Position numbers and translations under genes: made by a program. From Nannochloris sp. 'desiccata' (Eukaryota; Chlorophyta; Trebouxiophyceae; Chlorellales; Chlorellaceae): 64,000 nucleotides of DNA. Each line of letters begins with the position of its first letter. Position 1 is the first letter of the stretch. The stretch is taken from contig JAGTXX020000009.1 in the NCBI GenBank assembly GCA_019044685.2, positions 930,001 to 994,000 of the forward strand, written 5' to 3'. Shown in pieces: positions 54,953 through 64,000 of this stretch. The notes beneath the pieces are model-generated. The model saw only the letters and a program-made list of their open reading frames with translations, ran no database searches and was not told where the DNA came from.

Positions 54953-56414
54953 CTACTCTCCATAATAATCCTTTCCATTCATCAAGTATTTCGTCGACAT
55001 TTGTTCCGCACTTTGTTTAACCACTACACTAATCTCTGCTTCTTTACACACATCCATTGCCTCCTTTTCTGCTTCCTCATTCTTCTCATCATCAAATCCA
55101 GTCAGAACCAATGCAGCTGTACTTGCTGGTTCGTACATTAATGTGTCGTCATCGTCAAATAAATCTTGGAAGGTTCCACGAGTAGAGGTGATAACTTTGA
55201 TCCCGTACTGCTTTCCCCACGTGTCGAGTTCATCACGATAGCATAATGACGCTTGATTGGGAGCCTGCAGAGCGAATTAATTAATAGGAAAAGGGTAAAG
55301 GCGGTATGATAAAAGATCGGAAATTTAATTAATTTCTAAGAGTGCTACGGCTAAAAGCCTGGTTTAGAAAGAAGGAAGTTGTTACGGGATCAAGAGTACT
55401 ACACAGTTACTAGGACGACCTCTGAATCTTTGACGGTCAGTACTGTGGCACCACCCTTTTAACCTTAACAAAGAGAGTCTATTAATTACTTATTTTCTTA
55501 CCTTGTAGTACATTCGTACATCTTGACGGAGCTTCAAATTCAATCCTCCTACATCACTTGTCGCTGCAGCCAAGGCCCTTGCTGTCGCCAACCCCTCAGG
55601 ACTTTGGCAGAAAATAACCAACGTTGGATAAATAAAGAACGCAGCCAAAGGCCCACGAAGATCCAGGCCATTACCAACAAACGGACCTATTTCAAACATA
55701 TCCCCAGGTCCACTTTTATACAGCTCGGTCGCAACACCGTCTTCTACAACTAATGAAATATCAATTTTACGACTGCCTTCTTCTACCGCCACTTTTGTCT
55801 CGCCTGCAGTCATGTCGTTACGCGCGCGCAAGAGACCATCACGAAGGAGATCAAGTTCAGGGGGTGGTGTTGAAGGGGTAGCGAATTGTTCTGGTCCGCC
55901 ATTTACTCGGATAGCAGCCCTCTGGCCCAAGTGTTTATAAGCATTGCGAAGAGGAACACGCTCTCTGCTAATCTCGACATTTAAAATGACTTCTTTTACA
56001 CCTGGAGCTAACTCTCTGGAGCTGACGTATGTCGCAGGGTTCCAATCGGGTTGATCGTCTGCTGAAAATTTTGCGAGGTACCATGATGCCCGATCAGGGA
56101 TCTGCCAAAGGTCTTCCTCTTCTTCTTTGGACCCAATAGGGTGGACTGAGGCGTCGGTGATAATGTTGCGAGGAAGACTAACCGTAGAGAGACGATTGAG
56201 GGAACGTGAGCATATGCGTTGCATCGATACATTGGTACGCAAAGTGCAATTGCCAAGTAAAACTGGGCTTGCCTTGGCAGGGGCACCACTCTGCAACATT
56301 GCCATAAAAGATAAACTTGCAAGATGAGTTAATTCAAAGAGAAATTTAGGTGAGAAATTCTTGCGCAATTGTTAAGATATAAGGGCTTACCATTGATGAT
56401 GGTAAGGAATGCAT
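54953..56414 (-). CDS. Plastid FAD/NAD-binding oxidoreductase (pKIWI502-like)
   Basis: Ferredoxin-reductase-fold protein similar to plant fruit protein pKIWI502, probably plastidic; substrate unknown. Three minus-strand exons: 56391-56414, 55502-56290 and 54953-55264, all phase 0, 374 residues. Exon 1 is only 24 nt (MHSLPSSM); exon 2 starts SGAPAKASPVLLGN, a transit-like leader. The flavin-domain part includes REL..GVKEVILNVEISRERVPLRNAYKHLGQRAAIRVNG and the phosphate-binding KSGPGDMFEIGPFVGNG. The NAD part starts YPTLVIFCQSPEGLATARALAAA, in which the usual G-rich TG motif is altered, then MYYKAPNQASLCYRDELDTWGKQYGIKVI. Alternatively, translation could start at an in-frame ATG within the first intron. 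Confidence 0.78.
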
Positions 56415-56848
56415 AATGCAAACAAAGATCTGGGTTTAAGTTTGGGTTGAGAAGAGGATAAGTCTGCGTCTCAATGGCCGCCGATTAAAACAAAAATAAA
56501 GGCACGCTTAATGCTTAAACCTCAAAGAAGTATAAAGTATAACTGCAAATTTATCTATTTCAAGAAGTATTTTGCTTTTTATTGTTCTGTAAGCAGCAAA
56601 TAAACTGCCGATTTTTTTGATCGGATATGGACTTGCACTTTCGATTTTTCGAAACGGATTTCTTTTCACTTTTTAAAAAAGTTTTCTTCTCGACATATGT
56701 AGTGCCATCTGCACAGAACTTAATGAAAAATAATAGTATGCACTGAAAAATTATCAGAAAAGCAAGCGGAAATAAAACAAACCGAATTCGAAACTGTGTA
56801 CGGTACAAAACCGCCGCCTATGTTCTTTTCTCTTAAAAACTACCTCCT
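56415..56848. other. Intergenic region
   Basis: Very AT-rich, no gene seen; contains the oxidoreductase promoter and the 3' flank of the Mpv17-family gene. Confidence 0.45.
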
Positions 56849-57764
56849 CTATTTAGCAGCCACGCTGTTATGACTTGCCCACGACATATACGTATTCCAT
56901 CCCAATGCAACTACATTCGACGCCAGCACTTGCAGATTCACAGGCACAAATCTGAAATTTAGAAACTGGAACGGCACCCACACTGCCCAATTCGATTTGA
57001 TAATGGTGAACAAATCATTGCGGATTTTATCAGGAACAGCATCAGCGTGTCCCTCCAATGCAGTAATAGCTGCTACAATAGATCCTACAAAGACAGGAGC
57101 GAAGAGAAGCTGATCCATGGCCATACGAGCAATGGCCCCCGGGGTCCCGGTGAGTGAGACGAGGCTGGAAAGAGAACCATACCAAACGTGGAGAGCAGGT
57201 CCGATCATTACGAAGCCAAGGAAAGTGAAAATACCGAGACGTTTAACGTCAAGGGTGAATTTCTCTCCATCTTTGAAGATGTACTGGGCAATGACGTCCC
57301 CAAAGCCGTTTAAGATGGCAGCGGTCAGGGATTTAGTAAACACCTGAAATGAAAAAGCAAGTAATTAGCATTATTAGTTTTATTAGTAATTTCGAGTATT
57401 TATAGGGAAAATTAGAGGAAGGAGATGAGGTGAAAGAACGTACAGGTTTGCGCTCAAGGAGGGCAAGGTATGCCACCCAAAGGCCACCTGCACCACCGCC
57501 GCCGCCATTGCCTCCTCCTCCGGCGCCCCCACTACCACCACCGCCACCGCTGGAGAACATGCGGTAAGAAGTAGGGTTGCGCTTTGATCCGAAAAAAGAG
57601 ATCAAGGAAGAAAAGGTACGGTTGGGACCTTCAGATGAACCCAAACGAGGGACTTTGCTAGCAGAAGAGGAAACGCCACCGGCCGGCACCTGAGCACTGC
57701 ACCGGACGGCAAGGCCTCTGGCAGCTCTGATGCCTTGACGACTACCGTTAATAATACCTTTCAT
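56849..57764 (-). CDS. Mpv17/PMP22-family membrane protein, organelle-targeted
   Basis: Four-helix membrane protein of the Mpv17/PMP22/Sym1 family, found in mitochondria, peroxisomes or plastids. Two minus-strand exons, 57444-57764 and 56849-57343, phase 0, 271 residues. The first 70 residues are basic and Ser-rich, like a mitochondrial or plastid leader. A Gly-rich linker (about 73-93) follows, then LWVAYLALLERKPVFTKSLTAAILNGFGDVIAQ, the classic family start. Later motifs are KRLGIFTFLGFVMIGPALHVWYG, MDQLLFAPVF and SNWAVWVPFQFLNFRFVPVNLQVLASNVVALGWNTYMSW, the family signature. Divergent from the CD2BP2-like gene. Confidence 0.9.
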
Positions 57765-58105
57765 TTTTTACAATAGCAATTCAGTGTTTTTTGGGTGTCG
57801 AACAAAGGCTTTCCGAGTCTTCAAACTTGGATCAATTAAAATAAATGATCGAAATGAAAAGCTCAAATAGAGAAGCACCTCAAGCAATGAGCACTCTTCT
57901 GAGAACAATTTAGATCTTTATCAGGAAATTTTAAGTTTGAAACTATTTGTAACGGCGCTAGACCAGAACTTTTTTGAAATAAACTTGAACTCCTCTCCAA
58001 AATAAGGACAACACCAGGTCAGTAGAAATGCAGCGGTGCAGCAAAATTCAGGGCATTAAGTGATTTAAAAACCTTTTCTAGTATTTTCAGAGATTATAAG
58101 CCACG
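57765..58105. promoter_or_regulatory. Divergent promoter region Mpv17/CD2BP2-like
   Basis: 341 bp between opposed starts; no named element recognised. Confidence 0.4.
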
Positions 58106-59574
58106 ATGGAGGGACTTCAAGATGATGTGATCAAAAAAGCATTACAGGAAGAAGAGCAAACTAAAAAGGCCAGGAAAGCTGCCAAAGCTGCCCAAGGTAT
58201 GTTTTAGAATAATACCAATATATACTATTGAATTCACGCCTTATCCCTTGGTTTTTTGTATGCACTTTACAATACCTGCATCATTCCCCGGCCCCCCTGC
58301 TAACTTGTGCAGAGCGTGCAAATGATGACTCCCAGCGCGGCAAGACCCTAGAAGACCTAGAACATGAAGAAGGCGGTCCAATTAAAGAAAGCCTCGTCGG
58401 TATGGCTCAAACAAAACGTGCAGCAAAGCGAAAAGGCGGCCCTTCCTCGGCCATTGCCGACACCGACCTGGTTGACGACGTTCAACGAGTAGAAGAAGAG
58501 TTAGAGGTAGAAGAAGAAGATGGAATAAAACTTGAAGCATTTAATCTCAAAGAAGAGCGCCAAAAAGGCTATTTTGATGACGCTGGAAACTATGTAGAGA
58601 ATGAAGAGGATGAGGAGACTGATGCGACAGATGCATGGCTCGCTTCAGACGGAGCCAAAACCGTTGATGCCAAGACACTTAAAAAAATTAAAGAACAAGA
58701 ACGTCGCCTCGCTGAAGCCGAAGCAGCAGCGCCACTGACTGCAATACAAATCGCCCGTCTTCAATGGCACATTTCCAAGATATTAAAACCAGGGGAGACG
58801 GTCGCGGGAGGGTTAAAAAGGCTTGGAGGTGCTATTGGACAACACCACCGACCGATAGGCAAGCGAGCAAATAAACGCAATAAAGCTGAAATTATTGGTA
58901 ATAAAATTACATCAATTGTTAATCCTAAAGATAAAGAAGAGTTTGATCAGTTGACTGAAGCAGCCAGCGCTCTAGTCGACTCAGGGGAGACTGAAGTATA
59001 TGGCCAAGATAAAAATTATTTCGAGAGGTGTGCTGCTGTGTATATTGATATTGACGAGGGCCCATCGAATTTGTTAGCTCAAGGGGTAGGTACAGCGGCA
59101 TATGAAGATGCAGATGAAGATATGTTTGCTGATGAAGTAGATAAGGATGCTGGTGTTAAAGAGGAAGAAAAGAAAAAAACGGAGATAGGGATGGCGATGG
59201 CGACGGTGGTGGTGGAAGAAAAGGAGAAAGAAGAAGACAAGACTGATTATTCAAGTTGGCCGATAAAGAAATTGCGCAGATTTCTACAAGAAAGAGGGGT
59301 AGATCCTACTGGTATAGTGGAGAAAGGAGAGCTCGTCGCCAAGGTAAAAGAAGCTTCTGCTACTGGGAACAAAGGTGGTGGCGACGAATCCGGAAAGGCT
59401 GCTGCTGTAAATGCTCAGGCCCCTGCTGGATACGCATTCGATCCTAGTAGTGGTATGTGGCATTCTTCAGAGTCAGGTATGTACTGGGACTCCAGTACTG
59501 GTGGATTTTATAACCCTGCTGACGAGAAATGGTATTCATTCTCAGCCGAGGGGCGATGGATTGCATGGACGTGA
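58106..59574 (+). CDS. CD2BP2/Lin1-like U5 snRNP protein with SAP-like and OCRE-like C-terminus
   Basis: Relative of the U5 snRNP 52-kDa protein. Two exons, 58106-58196 and 58313-59574, joined through G|AG, 450 residues. Exon 1 is MEGLQDDVIKKALQEEEQ, basic coiled coil. The Lin1/CD2BP2 signature lies near 110-165: IKLEAFNLKEERQKGYFDDAGNYVE, then DAWLAS. A mid-region helix (LTAIQIARLQWHISKILKPGETV) also fits. Instead of the C-terminal GYF domain there is a SAP-like motif (WPIKKLRRFLQERGVDPTGIVEKGEL) and an aromatic repeat block (GYAFDPSSGMWHSSESGMYW, DSSTGGFYNPADEKWYSF) that looks like an OCRE domain. EFTUD2, another U5 protein, lies at the other end of the window. Confidence 0.82.
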
Positions 59575-59892
59575 ATTGGTTTTTATTTATAATTATTTGA
59601 TGTCTAGTTTTTATGTCTAATGTTATAGTATATCTTCACGAGGTATGTTAGCAGCTGTACAATGCAAGAGGGATTGTATATGGCTAATAGAATTGCCCTT
59701 GATAGGGACAAGCTTTCTGATCATGACCGACGGCGACCAAAAATTGGTGAGAAATATTGTTTGCGAGAAGGGATGCCAAATTGTAGGAAAAAGGACAAAA
59801 ATAAATCAAAAAATTCAGCTGTGCTGCAGAAACTGGTTTAGCCAAATACCAATGAAAACGGTGGACTTAACTGTTTATTATTCAGGATTAAG
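59575..59892. other. Intergenic region
   Basis: No supported gene; 3' flank of the CD2BP2-like gene and 5' leader of the diacylglycerol kinase. An 86-codon open frame here runs into the kinase exon in another frame and shows no motif. Confidence 0.4.
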
Positions 59893-62800
59893 ATGGCAGA
59901 AATAACGGAGGAGCTTGGCCTCAATTCAGCCCGCGAGGCTTTTGGGGAAGTCTGCACCGTAGAAGAATATCATGCGGAAGATGTTGCATTGGGGACCAAC
60001 ACTGCCATGCTGGCTGTAGTGCCAATTTTCTGGATGCTCATCGTTTACCTTGTGATCTATTTTATCTACAAACTCATAGAATTATCAATGTTTTGGAGAC
60101 ATGTGCGTAGAGGAAGTCGAATTGCACGTGTAGCAGCGTCCACTCTACGCCAGCTCCGTGCAGCCCAGCCAGAATATCACCCACCTACCCGCCATGTGTG
60201 GTGCAGCGGTGAAGACGTAGATACCTCCTCTTCGCCTCTACTCTGCGTGGCCTGCTGCAGACACATCGCCCCCCTCACTCCAAGTCAAGCATTGAATTCT
60301 TGTGCTGCATGTGGGGTTGTTGCTCACGATGGCTGCCTCAGACATGTTGGGGACAGCTGTCGCCCTTCGTGCACCCCTGCAGGCACGCAACACCATTTTT
60401 GGCAAGTTGCAGGGACAGAACGACAAGAACAACGCCTTTCTGGAGTAAATTCAGAAAGAGATAGGATCTTAGGAAGTGTAGGTCCCTGTCTATATTGCGA
60501 TGAAGAGGTCGCGGGTGGGGTCTTTGCAGTTGAACCTGCATGGCGGTGTGCCTGTTGCCCAGCGTTGACGCACGTCCGATGCTTTTGTGCTGCTCATCCA
60601 GAATTGCCTACCGTCACTGAAAAATTCGAGTCAAAGATGAAGTTGATCAAGGGTAAAGACGCTAATACTTTTGCACATGCTGCTAGTACCGCTGTGGGTG
60701 TAGGTGCTGGTAGTGGGGCAGGAGGAAGGCGGGGAAGCAGTCTTTTGATTGCCGCTCCCACCGAGGCGGGAAATTTGCTGGACAGTCCTACAACCCTAGA
60801 CACACCCAGAATAATCGAAGATGGTGCACCAATGCCAGCAGGGCTTTGGTTTAACTTTAGCAGAGGGCACACTCCGGAGATAGGTGGCCTTGGAACAGAA
60901 AATCAGCAACTTTACAACCAGCAACAAAACGGCGGCGGTTGCGGCAATGTGTTGCTAGGTCGAAGAGGTTCAATAGAATGGAAAAAAGAGGATTTGCAGC
61001 AGTTAGATACATGCTCTTTAGGACCTATGCAGTAAGTTAATTGAATATTAACATGAGCGATTAAGTACATATCAACTTGCAGGACGGAAAAATTAATATA
61101 TTCTTGGTTTTATGAACAAGTGCAGGCGTTTGGTGCTTCCGTCAAGCTGCGTGCGAAGAACACAAGCTATAGATAAAGAGATTCCTAAGAAAGATGCGAA
61201 GACTGTTGCAAATGGCGGTGCAATTGACTTAGACGGGAAACAGAAGAATGAGGTCAATGGCACTTCCGATGCTCAGAAACTAAAAGAAATGAATAGAAAA
61301 CGGTCTTTATCAGTCAAGACAAACTCTACTCTAGGTACTACGACTACTAGTAATAGAAAACATAGTTGGTGGCACCGTGCACTTGCTCGCCCTCGCGTCC
61401 AATGGAATGACTGGTCAATAGACTCCGTCCCGCCTCAATGCAGACCTATCTTAGTATTTGTCAACGTGAAAAGTGGTCCACAAGTAGGTGAGCTGCTGCA
61501 CAGACGGTTTCTACGATTACTCCATCCGTTGCAAGTAGTTTGTCTTCCGAGGGATAGCCCTGAACCTGCACTACGATTATTTGCCTTTTTACCTGGTGTA
61601 AGAATCCTCAGTGTCGGTGGGGACGGTACTGCAGGGTGGATTATGTCATGTTTAGATAAACTCGCTGAAGAAATGAGGGAAGAAAGACGGAAGAAGTTGA
61701 AAAGTGACGGTGATAGCAACGATGGTGATGGCGATGGTGGTGGCGGCGGCGGCGGCGGCGATGATTCAGCAGCTCAAGAAGAGGGAACTTCTTTAACGGC
61801 AGCAATAGCGGTCCCGAATCGTCCTTTGATGGACTGGACACCTCCTCCGGTTGCTATCATACCTCTAGGTACTGGAAATGATCTTGCTCGGTGCCTAGGG
61901 TGGGGTAGCGGGTATAGTTCTTGGCGGTCAGAGGGGGCTTCTGGTGCTTTGGAGGCTGCTGCTGAGGCGTCGGTTGCTCTTCTTGATAGATGGACTTTGA
62001 CATTTACCGAAAACCCAGCCTCAAGTCATCATCCTGTTCCACAACAGGAGCAAGAAAGAGCGAGTATCGTCGATGGTGGTGGTGGTGCTCCTGCTACATT
62101 AGAAAACAATAAATTGGATAAAGACCATAGGAACAATAGCAGCAACGACACAGCACCAACTGATCAAGTCCCCGCTGCTTCTCCTGCTCTGAGCGGTGAA
62201 CTTGGGAATCATGATAACGAGGAAAAGGCTGAAAAGGCTCCTATTCTAGGTATCACTGGTACAAATTTATCAATGCTAGGCTTATTATCTCCGCGTGCAC
62301 TGAGTTCCAGCCTTGCAGGTACCCCTCGTGGCCCCACCCCACCTCCACCGCCGCCCAAAGAAGTCAAAAAAGCCATGAGCAACTATCTCGGCATCGGCGT
62401 CGATGCGAAAGTCGCATTAGAGTTTCATGAAATGCGTGAAACGTATCCACAATGGTTTCAATCTCAATTTGGCAATAAATTAGTTTATACAGGGATGGGT
62501 GCTCTAGATATAGTTAGTGGCGATGAACTAAATTTGCATAGGAAAGTTATAATTGAATGTGACGGGGTAGAAGTACCATTGCCACGTGGCGCTGAAGGGA
62601 TAATTATAGGTAATATTTCTTCCTACATGGGTGGTATTGATCTCTGGGCTTCTGGACAAGGGCCAGGTGCTGTGCAAGGCTCTCAATCCATGTGCGATGG
62701 CAAACTGGAAATTGTCGCCGTAGGAGGAAGTTGGCATTTAGGACAGTTGACGGTGGGGTTATCACGAGCAGAGCGGTTGCGTCAAGGTAGGAAGATTGTT

Positions 62801-63049
62801 GTCCGTACTGCTGAAGCATTACCAATGCAGATTGATGGAGAGCCGTTTGTTCAACCAGCTGGAAAAGTGAGCATGACGTTAAGGGGACAAAGCCGAGTGC
62901 TGCGTAGGGTGGAAAATAAGCCAATAGCAAAGTTGATGAGGGCTGTGGAAGATGCTTTAGAATCTGCAGCGGATAAAGGGATTATTTCTGTTGCGCAGCA
63001 TGATGCTTTGGCTGGAGAATTGGCTGCAAAGATTCATCCGCAGTTGTAG
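59893..63049 (+). CDS. Diacylglycerol kinase with membrane anchor and two C1 domains
   Basis: Converts diacylglycerol to phosphatidic acid at membranes. Two exons, 59893-61031 and 61126-63049, joined through CA|G (CSLGPMQRLVLPSSCV), 1020 residues. A single membrane helix (about 38-60) precedes two Cys/His-rich C1 domains (about 101-160 and 167-235), the plant DGK1/2 and animal DGK-epsilon layout. The catalytic domain starts ILVFVNVKSGPQVGE (about 487), with the ATP-binding SVGGDGTAGWIM (about 543-555) and IIPLGTGNDLARCLGWG. The accessory domain begins MSNYLGIGVDAKVALEFHEMRE and contains NISSYMGGIDLWA. A Gly/Asp-rich insert and an Asn/Glu-rich insert of about 120 residues split the kinase core. 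A nearer acceptor at 61082 would hit a stop, so the one at 61125 is right. Confidence 0.93.
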
Positions 63050-63060
63050 AAAATTTTTCT

Positions 63061-63101
63061 TCATTTCTTCTTCTTCTTCTTCTTCTTCTTCTTCTTCTTC
63101 T
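63061..63101 (+). repeat. TTC trinucleotide microsatellite
   Basis: About eleven TTC units, slightly imperfect at the start, just after the stop codon of the diacylglycerol kinase, so within its 3' untranslated region. Probably length-variable between strains. Confidence 0.85.
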
Positions 63102-63274
63102 GTATTTTTACAATTCTGTACAGTTTATTCTGTTCAACATTAGAATACAATAAGCAATCGTGATTTATGCTTTACGTTTTTGCCAGTAACTTCCAGTAAC
63201 ACTTGAGCAACACTTGAAACTTTGAAAAGAAAGTCCGCTAAAGTGGAAAAGAAGGGAAACTTGTTTAACTGTGT

Positions 63275-63784
63275 TTACTCTACATCTTGGACAGCAGCTT
63301 CATCTGAAGACGTTCCACTGCTGGTTTCTTCATCGCTGGTGTCCAAACTAGTGTCCAAACTAGTGCCCGCATTGCCACCAGCAGCGGTCTGCTCGGCGAT
63401 GTCTTTCATTGAGTAGCCCTGGCCTTCACCATCAGCCGGGGGAGGTTCCAAACCAGCTCCTCCGAGAGGATCGTTGTCGGTTTCTTGAGCCCCAGTATTG
63501 GATTGTTCGCGGCCAATCTCTTTGGCAGCGCTTGCCAAATTTTCACGGGGAGGTCTGTGCAAAAATGAAAAGATAAAAAAAGAAAATTAGCTTCTCGTGT
63601 TGCAATAGAGCCTTGGATTTCTAGATACGTACCTTTCGTCTCTTTCAAACTTCTCTGCACGTGCGATAATTGCTTTTTGAGCAGGCTTGGGTCTCAGGAA
63701 AACAGTTTGAGAGTGCAACGCCGTGCGGGTGGTGGTGAGACCAAGGCCAGTGGCCCCAGGACGTGTGATCTGTTTGACATGCAT
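63275..63784 (-). CDS. Small protein of unknown function with plastid-like leader
   Basis: Two minus-strand exons, 63633-63784 and 63275-63554, joined through AG|A, 143 residues. The first 40 or so residues are basic, Thr/Ala-rich and free of acids (MHVKQITRPGATGLGLTTTR), resembling a plastid or mitochondrial leader. Then RAEKFERDERPPRENLASAAKE is followed by a disordered part with LGGAGLEPPPADGEGQGYSMKD and an acidic Ser/Thr tail containing a direct repeat SLDT SLDT SDEETSSGTSSDE. No family recognised. Short high-quality codons and clean GT-AG borders support a real gene. Confidence 0.65.
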
Positions 63785-64000
63785 CTGTTATATTTATTTG
63801 ATAGTTAATGAGGCCAAGTCGATCTAGGAGGGGGTTTGGTTGCATCACACAAATTTTAGGTGAATCCGTTGGGAAGCCGCCCTATTTGGATTTTTAACAG
63901 TTAATTTATGTTTTATGTTTAACATTGAGATCTCAATGCAGATTTTTAGGATTGTAATATGTGATTTTTCAGCCGGATTCATGCTTCAGAGTGTGATAAG
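63785..64000. other. Window end, 5' flank of the small plastid-like gene
   Basis: No gene seen in the last 216 bp. Confidence 0.4.

Noticed and set aside
61083..61125. Acceptor at 61082 for the second diacylglycerol kinase exon
   Set aside because: It leads to a stop after about 30 codons, while the acceptor at 61125 keeps the frame and the conserved LVLPSSCV junction.
63061..63101. TTC run as a CRISPR-like or telomeric array
   Set aside because: Simple trinucleotide repeat without spacers; not a telomere motif.

Overview
The window is nuclear DNA of a green alga (Viridiplantae, most likely a chlorophyte). The main reasons are a nuclear rbcS gene with a plastid transit peptide, a plant-type mitochondrial uncoupling protein, an ACHT-like plastid thioredoxin, a plant-type MIP3 Sec1-like protein, a CW-SET (ASHH2-like) methyltransferase and a plant-type complex I 21-kDa subunit. 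Genes are dense, carry zero to three short GT-AG introns (about 70-180 nt), and are often arranged as divergent pairs sharing 150-350 bp. I could not name the species.

Layout. 0-4 kb: 3' part of the U5 snRNP GTPase EFTUD2/Snu114 (+), a complex I subunit (-) and a DHHC palmitoyltransferase (-). 4-9.2 kb: an archaeal-type P-loop ATPase gene (four exons) lying between two diverged inverted-repeat arms, then ribosomal protein P1. 9.5-14.2 kb: uncoupling protein (-) divergent from a UBX-domain protein (+), then a Golgi-type sulfotransferase (-). 14.8-24.5 kb: two large chromatin genes in tandem on the minus strand, a JmjN-JmjC histone demethylase and a CW-AWS-SET-SRI (Set2/ASHH2-type) methyltransferase. 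24.9-34.8 kb: amino-acid transporter (+), plastid NAD(P)-binding protein (-) divergent from an unusual exonuclease-RecG helicase fusion (+), an ACHT-like thioredoxin (+) and rbcS (-). 35-40.8 kb: nucleoporin NUP88/MOS7 (-) divergent from MIP3/SCFD2 (+).

40.8-50.5 kb is the structural surprise: a nearly perfect inverted repeat with arms of about 3.17 kb (left 40808-43977, right 44787-47954) around an 809-bp spacer. Each arm carries an identical four-exon gene of unknown function, a small divergent ORF and a frameshifted piece of the CPSF2 3' end. The intact CPSF2 (CPSF100) gene abuts the right arm. The spacer holds a third, diverged piece of the unknown gene, a diverged copy of the CPSF2 3' flank and a 257-bp insertion.

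50.9-64 kb: TMEM230 homologue (+), Pelota (+), BTB protein (-), pKIWI502-like oxidoreductase (-), Mpv17-family protein (-) divergent from a CD2BP2/Lin1-like U5 snRNP protein (+), diacylglycerol kinase with a membrane anchor and two C1 domains (+), and a small unknown protein with a plastid-like leader (-).

Themes: two U5 snRNP proteins (EFTUD2 and the CD2BP2-like protein), and RNA-end/translation quality control (CPSF2, Pelota, P1). The writer and eraser candidates for histone lysine methylation sit next to each other. Exon models were built by hand from splice signals, reading phase and family similarity; no alignment program was run.
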